Position numbers and translations under genes: made by a program. From Rotaria socialis (lineage: Eukaryota > Rotifera > Eurotatoria > Philodinida > Philodinidae), in NCBI GenBank assembly GCA_905331475.1, contig CAJNYU010004537.1, positions 1 to 64,000 on the forward strand: DNA of 64,000 nucleotides, given 5' to 3'. Below are positions 20,920-33,336 of the stretch, piece by piece. Within the stretch, counting starts at the first letter, position 1; the number at the start of each line of letters is the position of its first letter. The notes under the pieces are model-generated. The model ran no database searches. It was not told where the DNA came from and worked only from the letters and a program-made list of their open reading frames with translations.

Positions 20920-23900
20920 ATGGAGGTCGCAAGTCCGGAAAAAGGAGGAGCGTTAGACGGAAGGAGTGCAGAGACCGCCGTCTGCCAAAAAGAAGAGACA
21001 AAAGAAACCAACCAGCCATGGACGATCATAATCGAAAATCATACCGACTCGGACATCGCCCGGGTGAACAAGGTCCGCGCCCTCTGTCGATTAACCAGGA
21101 CCCCTAGACAAACATCTTGTAAGCAAGATCTTGGCCAAGATACAAGGTACAGATATGTTAACAGATCTTGGAAATTCAGTTACAAGATAACTGTATTATC
21201 CTGTACCCAAGATCTAATTACAGATCTTACATAAGAATCCATTAAATCTTGGATGCACACTAAAATAGTACCTGCTGCATTCTTTAATATTTTTTCAATT
21301 TATTTTCACTTCAATTATTCCTCTTCCGAATTCCAGCAAGTCAGATGTTGGGATCTGACTGGCTATAAATTGGTTCGATATCCGTCGGACCAATTAGGGA
21401 AGTCCTCTCTCGATCATCGATCGAGATCGGCATTCTCTCGAATAATCGAGAAATAGTTGAAAAAAACATTTTGAAAATTTGTATTTCGTATGTTCAATCA
21501 TGCTGTTTATATACAGCTGTGTATGCATTTAAAAAGCGGTGAATGACTAGAGAGCATGTAAATACACTAATGATGTCGCTTTCTGTTTCGCTCAAGATCT
21601 TATCGGAAGATTATAGTACACGATATTTTTTCCATGATCTTGCCAAGATCTTAGTACAGATTTATCTGATACAACCAAGATATGTACATACAAATTATCT
21701 TTTTAAGATCTTAATAAGATCTTACTTACCGATCCCAAGATTTCCAGATCTTGCTTACAAGATGTTCGACTAGGGACAGAATCAAAAAATTGGATACTGG
21801 AAAGACAGGAACAACAGCAGCAGTAACGTCAACGGTCACAATTGGTAAACAACGATGGAAGATAAGGAAAGACAGACTTCCAGTGGGTACCTAGAAAACT
21901 AGAACTGCTAAGAAATGAAATGAAACGTTTCAGATTCAATGTAATTGGCATCTCTGAAGTACGTTGGACAGGAAAAGGAGAAATATCAGGTGGTGGCTTC
22001 ATTTGGCCAGGAGAAGATAGTACACACAACAGAGGTGTAGGAATGTTACGAACTGCAAGAGCAAAACAAACACTAATAGGATAGGATACAATCCGATTAG
22101 TTCACGAGTAATCACGGCTAGATTCCATACAACACCATTAAAGCTCACAATAATACACGTGTATGCGCCAACATCAGCATCGTCAGACGATGAAATCGAA
22201 ATATTCTACGGTACCATCGAACACGCACTAACACAAACGTCTAAAAAGGATATAGTGACAGAAACGAACGAGGAGATCGACTCCTAGAGTTCACAGCACT
22301 ACACAATCTATATATTTGCAATACACGATTTCAACAGAAAGCAAATAGAAAATGGACATGGGCATCACTAGACGGTGTGCACAAGAATATGATTGATATA
22401 GTGCTGATATCAGCTCAAATCATTCCCTAGTGCTATGCAACATCAAGTTATGACTCAAAGGGCGATGCATCAAGCCGCAACAGAATTGCAGACCTAATGT
22501 AAGTCAGCTCAAGAATCAGAAAACTAGAGAAACCTATCAAGCTAGACTAGGCAGCAGGCTTCAAGATATAGATTCAGATTACAACCTAGAAGAATATGCA
22601 GCGAAGGTCGAGGTTGCAATAAAAGACGCATGACAGACAACTGTAACTACTACAAAGAGAGCCAAAAAGCCTTGGATCTCTGAACGAACCCTCAATCTAG
22701 CAGATGAAAAACGTAGAATGAAACAAATAAAGAACGTTTGCAGCAGAAAACGACCGGCTATATAAAAGCTTGTGCAACAAAGTAAAGATAATCGGCGCGG
22801 CAGGATAAAGAGAACTGGATCCAAGATCAGTGAGAAGAAATAGAAAACGGCCTAAAAATTGGAAATACCAGGCGCCTACAGCTTAATAAAAACGCTGAAA
22901 AAGAAGTTTGTACCGCGAATAATGGTAATAAGAAAACAAGATGGCACAATGCTACAGTCAAAAGAGGGCGTGAAACAACGATGAATACAGTACTCCAGCG
23001 GACTATATACGGATAAAGGTGGTGGAGAAGAGATGGTCAAGGAACTGGAAGGCATCTTCCCATCATACGAAGAAGATCCCCAAGGTATCCTGTATTCCGA
23101 GGTAGAAGAAGTAGTCCGGACGCTAAAATCCAACAAACGTTCGGGTTCAGACGGTACCACAGCTGAGATGATCCAAGCTGGAGGTGAACAGCTTGTGCAC
23201 GAAATCCACAAGCTATGCAACAAAGCATGACACGAGGGAATAATACCAGAAGATTGGGGGAAATCTATCCTGGTACGAATACCAAAAAAAGGAGATCTCA
23301 GCGAATGTGCAAACTACCGAACAATCCTACTGACAGTACTGTTGAACAGGCTCAAGCGGCATCTGGACTCATACTTGTCGGAAGAGCAAGCAGGATTCAG
23401 ATAAGGCAGAAGCACAGTACACCAAATTCTAATACTCAGGCTGCTTGCAGAAAAAGCAAAAAAAGACAAGGGAAAAAGATATACAACTGCTTCATCGACT
23501 TCCAAAAAGCCTTCGACACAATCAAACATAAAATCATATGGACTGTTCTCAAGTCATACGGAGTTGAGAACAAAATGATTACACTACTACAGAATATATA
23601 TGAAAAGCCCAATCAGCATTACGAGTGGAGTAGGAAACAGGAGAATGGTTTCAAGCCAGTGTTGGAAGTAGACAAGGAGATCGTCTGTCACCACTACTGT
23701 TCATCACATATCTCAAACGAGTAATGGACAAGGCAATGCAGACCAATGATGGAATAAATATCAGTGGAACACTAGTGAATAACCTACGGTTCACTGATGA
23801 AATTGATGTCCTCGAAGAAGACTGCGAATCACTACATCAACCAATAGAACAACTAAGAGTAGCAGCGGAAGAAGCAGGACTAATCATGAATAGAAAGAAA

Positions 23901-24583
23901 ACAAAAACACTGGTATTCGGCGACAGAAACATTGGAAAACATGTTCAAATAGCAGCATACACAATAGAAAATGTAGAACAATTCGAGTACCTTGGTAGTC
24001 TACTCACATGGGACAACAACTGTACTGATGAAATCAGGAGAAGAATAGATAAAACAATAAGAGCAATGGCTGCACTAAAAAGCATTTGGAATAGCAAGAA
24101 AATAAAATAAGGATCCTAACTACTTGTGTCTTCAGTGTACTATTATACGCATCAGAGACATGGACACTGAAGGAAGTCGATCAAAAGAAACTACTGGCGT
24201 TCGAAATGAAATGCTATCGAAGAATACTACGAATCAGCTGGAGGGATATGATAGGAAATACAGACATAAGGAAACAGATAGCAAGACAAGAGACCATCAT
24301 GGATAGCATCAAGAGAAGAAAGCTGCGGTTGTTCGGCCGTATCTGTTGAATGAACGATAACAGGCTAATAAAACACACCGTACTCACAAGAAACAACGGA
24401 AAAACATGAAGAGGACATCCATGCAGAGAATGGATGGACGATATAATAGAATGGTGTGGTCACAGCGGACAAGGCCTGTTCCACCTTACGCAAGATCGAA
24501 GGAAATGGAAAGAAATTATCCGAACAGCGGTTGGCCCCAACGGGCGATAAGCCTATGGGACATCATGAATCATGAATCATGAA
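20920..24583 (+). mobile_element. RTE-type LINE, inactive, interrupted by another element
   Basis: Remnants appear in the order of an RTE polyprotein. An N-terminal leader (from about 20930) is followed by an AP-endonuclease piece with VIGISEVRWTGKGE (about 21940-21990), then reverse transcriptase with LKSNKRSGSDGTTAEMIQAG (23130-23190), PEDWGKSILVRIPKKGD, SEEQAGFR and CFIDFQKAFDTIKH. A C-terminal part reads EYLGSLLTWDN...LYASETWTL. The 3' end carries short direct CATGAAT repeats (24561-24583), an RTE hallmark. Several stops and frame changes break the frame, and the catalytic ADD box reads TDE, so it is dead. A 674-bp inverted-repeat element lies at 21102-21775. Base composition is less AT-rich than the surroundings. 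Confidence 0.8.
21102..21775. mobile_element. MITE-like element inserted in the LINE
   Basis: The ends are inverted copies: CCCTAG, four variable bases, then ACATCTTGTAAGCAAGATCT. The dinucleotide AC borders both ends as a possible target duplication. The interior is packed with AAGATCTT/CAAGATC motifs and a chain of separate small hairpins at about 21335-21455. No transposase is present. It is younger than the LINE it interrupts. Confidence 0.75.
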
Positions 24584-24589
24584 CTTTTG

Positions 24590-27449
24590 AGATCATTTTT
24601 TCTGAATCAGACAAAAATTAATTTTTGAATGTCATCAAACACTTCAGAAGTTAGAAGAAATAGGCTATTATAAAACAGACTGATCCGATTTTGGCAGTAT
24701 CAGGTTTTCCAAATAATTTTCGCCAATTGTCGGCTCGTAAATTCAAGAATATTTTTAGAAGAGCGTACCATCAACCTCGTATTACTATTACTTATGGCTC
24801 GGTGCTATCTTTCAGCTTCTTCATTTACTGCACTCAATGAAACAAAATAATGATCATATTGATCAAGTGATACTAATAAAATATGGTCTATTTTTCGTGA
24901 TGATACTTTATTTCGTATTGAAAACATAAAACAATTAAAGTTACTTGTTACAGAAGATGATTTTTCTACAAGGACTAATGCACAAATAGAGCATCTATCA
25001 AAAATTTATGATACAAATCCGTTTGGGACTAAAATCAATCTGTTTCAGCTTTTGAATAACCTCCTACTGACCACACATAATAAACATTCAACGACGTCAA
25101 CTATTCTATCCTAGGCCAAAAGTTGGCAATCTGATGAATTTCGATGACTGCATTCGACATGATTCCGATTGTCGGAATACAATTGGATCTCAGTTAATAC
25201 CCGTAACTTCCGACTTATGGCGATTACCGAATCCGACGAAACTTGATTGTCGGACTCTATAGGATTCTGTTATCATAATCCAGTCGGTTCCCTCCGTTTC
25301 CGGCATCTAAGAATTCGGATATTTTTTTCCAAGGAGCAGTCGAAAATGTGTTAACTTTTTGTAAATACTGTATGCAATTGCAATTATTTTCTTGTGGTAC
25401 AAAATAAAAAAATTCTCTGAGTTCACTTCAGTATTTAGAGACGTTAGTTCTACGAAAGAATAAATTGAACTAGATTTCGATTGTCCAAATTGCACTAGTC
25501 AATTTTATACGAAACTACTGCATCCTAAATTCGCTAACTCTCTCTCATTGAAAAACGAAAACAACAAAAGTAAAGGGCAGACACTGCCGACGATAATAGA
25601 TTTAAATGACACTAGCATTTCATAAAATACTATTATTCCGTTTTCTTTTTATCCACGACGGAAGGCACTATTTTCTGATCAATTGAAACGCATTTGGAGT
25701 GCCATGTATTATTTTATTAACATTGACTTCTTTGAGCACAAAGTACTTGCACTGAAAAAGAAAGACTAAGCAGTATTTTATTACGCTTTTAATTGTTTTA
25801 TTCGCAAAAACGAAACATTAAAAGAGTTTAGTATTATGTAGAGTTTCGTGTGAACCTTTTTCGGACCTCGAAAAGCAAAAATATTTCCTAAAATACTCTA
25901 CAAATTTCATTTCGAAATGTGAGCATTAAAGTATAGAAGCACTTGTCCAAACTTCATTTCTTATATCATTAATTTTTTCACTTCTAATCATATTCCACAT
26001 TGCGCAAAATATTACCAATAAACAGTAGTCATAACAAATCGAAATGGTTGGAGTACTTAAGATTATCAACAGCAGCCTATTGCGCTGTAACTTCTAGTCG
26101 CAATAAAAACTAGTCATGCAAGTTTTCTGTTGAGGAGCCTAACTACATTCGCTTAAGTGAAAGAGTTAAACGTAGTTACAAGAATATTTTGGGCGTTAGA
26201 TTAGGACGCAAGTGTTAAGTGAAAGAGATAGCTATAGAAAATGTGACAGATTAAGGTTAATGGGTTAAGTTAGGCGCCTAGATATAGTTTAAGGAAATAA
26301 GTTACGGGATAGACTTATTCGTTCAAATCGCGGAAACGCAGATTGAGTGTATTGTAACTGTGACGAAATTTCAGTTACGAAGCCAATTTGAATGTGAATT
26401 AAAGATGGTTAGGTATGGAACCATATTTTTATTACATGATCCGATACAATCCAGTCGAATCCATTTGTCGGAACTGATAGGGTCCAACAAGATCCTTTCC
26501 TAATCATATTTTCGTCGGATTCTGGGCTCGTTCCGACAGAATCCGATCGAATTCAGCCGGAAACCATCCAATTCTGGCATAATCCGACAAGATTCATTGG
26601 TCGGAACTCTCGACCTGAAATATTCTTTTTTGGTTAACATTAATAGCGAGTGAATAGAATCTTAGATTCAACCATGCTGCAAAGTAATTAGGTAGTAAAC
26701 CTATGTTTTATGGGACGTGTGGTACACTGAATGCGATAAGGAACTTATTCTAATAGCACATTTGCATTGATATATTAATATAGCTAACCCTTTGCCAAGG
26801 TATTTGATGAAGTTACTAAAGTTTTAACTGGATTTCATATGTCCTGCCTTACACTTAAGCAAGCTAAGTTTCAATTTTGTATTTTAATACTTACATATTA
26901 CATGGTAGTGAAGGAAGCCTTATACTTCAAATAAATACCCAAACACAAACTCAAACTCAAACTTATTTGACCAAGCTCATCAAATCCAAACAGTTCGGGT
27001 TTGGCACATGTCTAGTAAGGATAGAAGACATGCCTTGTCCCAAACTATAAGTCCATGGGATTATTTATCCACCGAGCCAGCTATTTGTGCTTCATTCAAC
27101 TGTCTCTCTTAATCTACAGTTCTTCAAAATCGTGCTTACAACAAAAATAGTTTTAGGCTCAAGTCATTTTTTTAGATTTATGCTGTCAAGAACAAGCGAC
27201 AGTTGCTTGTATCAATATCATCCAGGAAATCATGCATATTCACTGAGAACATTAGAATACATAGGTTTCGTGTGATCTCAAAAAGTCTTATGTCACAAAA
27301 ATCCGGAAATCCTACTTGACGCTTAGCAGTAAAATCGAACTGAAACCTGTTTTTCACTTGCTACCGAGTTCAATTTTGAAGAAGATCTATAGTAAACATA
27401 TTCCTATATCGAGTTCGCGAGCAACCGTGCAAAATCAATTCTCTTAATA
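24590..27449. other. AT-rich region with paired TCCGAC-rich blocks
   Basis: Two blocks rich in TCCGAC/GTCGGA motifs lie at 25140-25310 and 26430-26600, possibly the subterminal regions of a roughly 1.5-kb non-autonomous element. No clear terminal inverted repeat was found. Between and around them the sequence is AT-rich without convincing exons. A CAAACTCAAA-type repeat is at 26935-27010. Confidence 0.4.
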
Positions 27450-27523
27450 GCCGGTGATGACGTAGTGGTTCTATGCATCTGATTCTTAGTCAGATAGGAG
27501 ATGGTTCGATTCCTTTCCCCGGC
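27450..27523 (+). tRNA. tRNA-Lys(CUU)-like gene, probably degenerate or a SINE head
   Basis: The 74-base sequence folds as a cloverleaf. The acceptor pairs GCCGGTG with CCCCGGC (six of seven pairs), and the anticodon stem TCTGA/TCAGA encloses loop TTCTTAG (anticodon CTT). A B box GTTCGATTC is present. The A box deviates (TGACGTAGTGG) and the T stem is imperfect. No T-run terminator follows, and an A-rich tract is found about 200 bases on (27720-27738), so a tRNA-derived SINE is as likely as a working gene. Confidence 0.4.
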
Positions 27524-27814
27524 TCGGTGTCTTCGGAGTCAAGATATACGGTATCGGAAGAATAAACAAAGGAAAAACAGCAATGCACGCCAACCGCGTC
27601 ATCACTGCCTCGATTTCGATTTTCGTTCTATGCGTTTTCTCTTCCTTGTCATTCTTTCTCTGCTTCTTATCCTAGTCCTATCTTTTGACTTGTTTCGTAA
27701 GCGTCCGCAAAAATTGTACAAAAATCAAAAAAAAATTTATGGATGTCACGAATAAAAGTCAGCATAGTTAAAAAAAATCCTCTTAACCAAGAAAAACAAA
27801 AATTTCCAGAGGTA

Positions 27815-27876
27815 TTTGAGGGTAGATGTGGGATGTGGGTGCCCAGAACATCAACACCCACACCCACACCCTCAAA
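27815..27876. repeat. Telomere-like TGTGGG repeat in hairpin form
   Basis: TTTGAGGG...TGTGGGATGTGGGTG is followed by its inverted counterpart CACCCACACCCACACCC...TCAAA. TGTGGG is the type of telomeric repeat I recall being reported for bdelloid rotifers. Related stretches are at 30028-30118 and 33060-33132. Confidence 0.55.
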
Positions 27877-28139
27877 TTGCGTATTGTATTTTTCAAATTC
27901 TTCCTAATAACTTACCACGATCGAAAATTTGAAAGTAACTGATGTACTACTGGTGTTGTTGGGAAGAATTTTTTTCAACTGATAAGATTTGGTTAATATT
28001 TTTTTCAAATGTCTTTTTTCTTACCTTTTTTTGCAAAGCGACGTAACTCAACCTATTTCTATTTGCTTTACCACTTCTTTTCTTTTGTCAAGCATGTGCG
28101 CCTTGGAGAAGCACCGCGTACATAACAACAATACGCATT

Positions 28140-28275
28140 CAAAGCAGAAGTGTGCGATCCACGGGTTGACGGGGCGGGTCACGAATTTTCACAAAACTTC
28201 GGGACTGACGGGTTACGGGTGCGGCGAGAATAATTTACACGAGTTCGGGCGAGTCAAGATTTTTGACGGGGTAAG
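28140..28275. other. GC-rich islet
   Basis: This stretch (GGGTTGACGGGGCGGGTC and similar) is strikingly GC-rich compared with its surroundings and full of CGGG motifs. A similar islet is at 30205-30360. No gene is recognisable in either. They are possibly fragments of one GC-rich repeat family. Confidence 0.35.
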
Positions 28276-28389
28276 ATGAAGTGTTGTAAAAAACTATTGA
28301 GAGGTCGTTAGTCTAGTGTGTAATACGAAATACATATTGATTGGCTCTTTATTTTCATCTTATCATCTACAAGCTTGCCTGTTACGTGT

Positions 28390-29840
28390 TTCTTTTTGTG
28401 TACTCAAAAAGTGAGTACACTCTAGAATCGGTCAGTGTGCCCGTCCTGTCGGCCGGCCGGCCGACCAGCCGTAGGCACGATAACTTTCGAAAGGAGAGTC
28501 AGATCGTGATGAAATTTTCCGCACAGTTCAATCTCATGAATATCTCGGTCGAGTTCGAAGATGAGAAGGATCCGTCAAGAAATGGCTGAGCTATCGAAAA
28601 AACTGTCATTTTTGATCAGACCATCCCTGAGGGGGAGTACAGGGATTTTTTTCAAAAAACTATTTTTTCTCAAAATTATTCACAACATATATAAATCGAT
28701 TCAGTTTTGAACGCTGATTCCGAATCTGATATTAGTTTTGAACCAAAGTGTAGCTTTCTAACGAAACATCGCCTGAAAAACATCTCAAATGCACAAAAAC
28801 TGCATCAAGAAATCAAATTGCCTAGTTCCTCATGATAATTTTGGTGTTCATACCAGAGCTCCGCGTGGGATGGGATGGGACGCAAAAAATCATCCCATGG
28901 GACAGATTTCAATAGCTTGTCCCATGGGATGGGACAAATAAAAAAAAAGTTGTGCCGCCATGGGATGGGATGGGATGAAACATTTTTCGTCCCATCCCAT
29001 CCCATCCCGTCCCATCCCATGGGACGTCTGAAATGTCAAATGTTTTTTAAGGTGTCAAACTTTTTTGATTATCATCGATCGAGTGAGACTACGAATTATA
29101 ATATAGTTCGAATTTCTGTTCTTTTTGCATATTACAATAATGAATGACATCACCCTAGTTATAAATACAGCATTTTAAAAAATAGAGAAAAGAACTAGTA
29201 AATGAGAAAGGAAAATATTTCATTAAATACAAAAGCAACTGGAAAAAATAAATAAAAGTATAAAGTTTCAGTGTTAAATCATTGTACAACTTTCATATTT
29301 TTCATGGAACGAATTATTCAAAGACATTTCACCAGTTATAAGCCACAATAACTAAATCAATTGTTACTGTTTCAATAGATCAAATCGCATTTTTTTCTCT
29401 ATGCGTAAGTTCATTATTATATTTTGTTGTACATTGAATCGAAATAGCTGCACTAGTTGACCACGTATAGTTTACATTTTTAACTATTTTTCTCACACAG
29501 TTGGGTACGACATCTATATTGAAACGACTATACTATTTTTAGTAAAAATGAATAGATTCATATAATATTTCTTCGTCCCATGGGACGATGGGTGGGACGA
29601 AGAAATTTTTGTCCCATGGGATGGGACGACTCTCAAAAAATTTCCGTCCCGTCCCATCCCATGAGCTTTTATTTAAAAAGTTGCATCTCATGGGACGTAT
29701 GGGATGGGATGGGATGAGATTGTCCCATCCCACGCGGAGCTCTGGTTCATACATTCTAGAATGACTCATATCCCCCATGCACTTTTTCCAGTACACATAA
29801 CTCTCGGATGAAATCCGAAGTTTCCACATTTATTTTCCTG
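28390..29840. repeat. Dispersed repeat, copy 1, split by a hAT element
   Basis: AGTGAGTACAC, a CGGTCAGTGTG block, a GGCCGGCCGG tract, ACGATAACTTTCGAAAGG and CCATCCCTGAGGGGGAGTAC occur in the same order in copy 2 (61537-61900). The 3' end (CAGTACACATAA to CATTTATTTTCC) resumes after the inserted element at 28854-29744. Copy 2 lacks about 180 bp of the interior. The short frame in each copy (for example MKFSAQFNLMNISVEFEDE here) is conserved between copies, but whether it is ever translated is unknown. Confidence 0.7.
28854..29744. mobile_element. Non-autonomous hAT element with GGGATGGGAC subterminal repeats
   Basis: Terminal inverted repeats start CAGAGCTCCGCGTGGGATGG, fitting the hAT pattern CAGNG. 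Perfect 8-bp target duplications GTTCATAC flank it (28846-28853 and 29745-29752), the hAT target length. Both ends carry dense arrays of GGGATGGGAC/CCCATGGGAC in both orientations, while the middle (29050-29570) is plain AT-rich DNA. No transposase frame is present. Identical target copies suggest a fairly recent insertion. Confidence 0.9.
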
Positions 29841-30027
29841 TTCGTTTGGTAAGGACCCTGAGTCGACAAAGCAGTGAGAAAATAGTTAAACAACAGCAAG
29901 TGTTACGTGATTGTTCTACAAATTTTTGAACGGTGCTAGATATAGCATTGATACCAGTAGATAGAGAAACATATTCTGTATCGAACTATGTTTTTGGTTT
30001 TTCCTGAAAAACTGGCAAGTGAAAAAT

Positions 30028-30118
30028 AGAGGGTGCCAGCACACAATGACGACATAGGGTGTGGATGTGGGCATGGGTGTCATTAGAGACATGGAGTAAA
30101 TGGACACCACCCCCCCAC
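30028..30118. repeat. GGGTGTGG-type telomere-like stretch
   Basis: Contains AGGGTGTGGATGTGGGCATGG followed by ACACCACCCCCCC, a degenerate form of the TGTGGG-type repeat and its complement. It lies beside a GC-rich islet (30205-30360). Confidence 0.4.
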
Positions 30119-30639
30119 TTTCGCAACAGATTTTTTGTTAAAAAATCTAATTAATTATATACAATAAATAATTTAAGATAAACAAATTGTTAAATATAAA
30201 ATTTCTTCGGGTTATACGGGCGGGGCGGATGTGTGTTTGTACGGGGGCAAGCAGGGTGGGGATGCTCACGCAATGTAACTGCGGAGGGTTGGCGGGACGG
30301 GTGTTGGAAATTTGCCGGGCGAGCCCCACGTGGTACGAAAATTCTCTGCCCGCACACCTCTGACTCATATAATGAAATATAGAAAAGTTCTTTTTTTGAT
30401 GGTAATGATGAAATGCCTATTTAGACAAGTAGCGTGACATTAATGCCGCTAATCCTCTACTGAAAGGACATGAGGACGTAAAAAACAGCACCACCACAAC
30501 GCCTGGGTGAGATACTTTTAACTTGGTAATGATTGTAACGAAAAAACCGAGTGATAACCAAGCTTAAATACAAAACTTATTTACAAGTATCATGAAGCAA
30601 TCTTCATTTAGGTGCTGATTATCGATACTAAATGAATAC

Positions 30640-31980
30640 AGTGAAATTAGATGCGTCCCAGATAATGAAGCACGAACAGCGTTTAGAAAAATTTCAATAA
30701 GCTCGATATAAAATGAAGAAAAACAGTCATCCAGGAGAGCTATCTTCGAAATACTTCGTTTCAGTAAACGATAACTCAAATTAGTCTACACACTCATAGA
30801 TTAAAAATCGAATCGAACCGTGTTTTTCTAATTTGAGTTCCGTTCGGTCTATCTATATTTTTGTTTAAATCGGTTTAAGTTCGGTTCGGTTCGGTCCGTT
30901 CTCGCTCCCTGATGTAAATGTATGCATGCAAGTATGTATGCTCAAAGATGAAGAAACTTAAAACACTTACTTGATTTAATTCATATCCATCTCTCAATTC
31001 TACAAACAACTAAATTTATTAAAAACATTTCAATGAATATATATTTCAGATATTTTAAGTGAACTATAGGCAAACTTTTTCATGGTATTGATGCGGAAAA
31101 AGTAGCAGATTGACGCCATTTTTGACAATCGTTTCAACTTTTATAATCTACACAATGTGTAAATATTCTGAAAGTTGTCAAAGTGTGTAGCCATAATAAC
31201 AATAGTTTTTGCGACTAACGTGAGCGACTAATCGCCTCAATTATTAATGTGTTTCGTTCTTGTGATTGTGGCTAGAAAACTTGCTTGGAAGTATCACCAA
31301 TAAAACGAAATTTAAGTAGTACTTACTAATACTATATGGCAGTAGTGAAGTTAAGTGCATCCGATCCGCTACAGCTCAAGCTATGCTCCGAGAACTTTCG
31401 ATCCGCTTGATAACGGAGTGAAGAAAACGACCCATTAAGGAGAGCTGTGATTGAAATACCCCATTTTAATAATGTTACAACTCAAATTGGTCTATGAACT
31501 AGATATTTAACACGTATCTGCACAAGTAAATCATAGATTAAATCACACTGACTTTTTCTAATTCGATTTCGGCTAGAGTTGTCCTCTTTTTTGCTCAAAT
31601 CCATCTGAGTTGATTTTGTTTCGGTGTGTTTTCCGTCTGCAATGCATATATTCATTCGCGGGTGCACCCTCACAGATAGATATATTCTAACATTTACATC
31701 TTTTGAATCAAATCCACTCGCAGTGATGAAAAACTAAACTTATTCAGATAATTACGACAAATATAAATTTCAAATATTTCACACGAGTTGAGCAATTATT
31801 TCATGACCTTTCTTCGGAAGAACTTGAAGATATTTACCATTTTCGAAAATTGTTTCAACTTTTCTGATCGAGACGACGTATCACTATTCTACACGTCTGC
31901 AAGGTCTGTAGTCTTATAATCACAACAGGTTCTTAACTGAGCGGCTAGTCGCCTCCATTAGTTTCGTTGTACATATGCGG
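30640..31980. repeat. Old tandem duplication of a roughly 650-bp segment
   Basis: Matching landmarks occur in the same order in 30640-31265 and 31345-31980. These include GGAGAGCT, an AACTCAAATT(A/G)GTCTA block, TTTTTCTAATT, AGATATTT/AAATATTT, TTTCAACTTTT, and GCGACTAATCGCCTC against GCGGCTAGTCGCCTC. Divergence is high, so the duplication is old. No open frame is shared, so the unit is probably not coding. Confidence 0.5.
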
Positions 31981-33336
31981 TGAACGTGATCCTTTTGAAC
32001 ACTGCATGATTGATTGAAAATTTCGCTTCATTATATAATTATTAGATGAAAACAAAGAGAATTTTCAGGAAACCCGAAAACAACTGTGATGGGACTAATT
32101 TAATTCAGTTTCATCTACATATGAAAAAAATGACTCACAATTTTGAGAAGAATAAGACAATATTCCTGAGTACTTACAGTTTGCGAACGTTCGTAGATGC
32201 ACTAATCTAGAATTTTACGTGTTAAGTTTGAATAAATTCTTCGTACTACAATACAAGTTGGCATATCAAGTATAAACTGAAGAGTTCGAAAAAAGTCTTC
32301 AACGCCTTAGTGTTTATACACAAAATACAGACATGTAGTTATGTTCAACTGTTTGTTGAAAAGGACCTTAGTGCAGCATTCTTCAAAACTATGTTTGTTT
32401 AAATAATCAAATTTTCGTACGCAATGAAACAAGGATATATCCAGGTGAGTAGATAGTCGTTCGTCGGCGACCCTCTGGGGCGCCAATCACGAATAGCCGT
32501 TGCCAAATTAAGAATCAATTCCACCGCAAGATGCCTATAGCCGATTCGTAATAAAATTCAATATAAGCATACGATATATACGTATATACCACTATCAACA
32601 TCATCGAATGGTACCCTTAAAAAGTTTGCCGACAAAGAATTCCTATCACGAAAATACGATGATCTAAACCGCTCCTAATGCATTATAAACTAGCTTGAAC
32701 TAAGAAAGATTATTAAGCACTTAATATTCGATCCAGCGACAGGCGCTACCTTATTTGAAACGCTTTCGAAATACCAGTCACTCGTCAGTTGCTGGTCACT
32801 TAGTTTTACTTTTTCAAAAAGCTCACATGTTCATTCTGTACAATAGGCCTCTGTGCAACCCTCTTTGTTTATCAAAACGATGACAAAATGTTTTTGAAAA
32901 AACTACACTTAAAATCGAATGACGCCGCGTCAAAAACTTTCGGTCAAACTTTAAACAACGTCATTGTTTTCCTAATAAAACTCTCTTTCTCTCCCTAAAA
33001 AAGGTAGAAAGCGAAACTTCAAAAATCTGTTCTCCGATTCGACTCCCTCGAGCCCGACAGGGTGTGGGTGTGAGTTTCAGTGTGACTATGGGTAACGACA
33101 AAACTAGCACGCACAAACCACACGCATACCCTAGAAATCAATAAAATATGGATGCGTATATTTTAGTTGTCTAAATCATAAAGAGAACCATACAACATGA
33201 TGTTGTCACTGATAACCTGGTTAAAATGACGTCAGAATATTTTTGTACTGCATTCCATCAGCCACGTTTTTTTTATCTATATAATAAGTACGAAAATATT
33301 TAGATTGCTGGTATAATAGAAAAGAGTTGATCAACA
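31981..33336. other. Intergenic, with a telomere-like hairpin near 33.1 kb
   Basis: AT-rich without convincing exons. At 33060-33132, AGGGTGTGGGTGTGAG faces CACACGCATACCCT about 55 bases on, another degenerate TGTGGG hairpin. The sequence just before the monooxygenase ATG (33285-33336) is AT-rich and could hold its promoter, but no motif stands out. Confidence 0.45.

Noticed and set aside
22579-23529. Minus-strand frames inside the LINE
   Set aside because: They are antisense to the endonuclease and reverse-transcriptase remnants and show no domain of their own.
24214-24396. Minus-strand membrane-like frame
   Set aside because: It is the reverse complement of the LINE C-terminal coding region.
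28805-29147. Overlapping frames rich in GWDGMGWDG on both strands
   Set aside because: They are translations of the GGGATGGGAC array of the hAT element.
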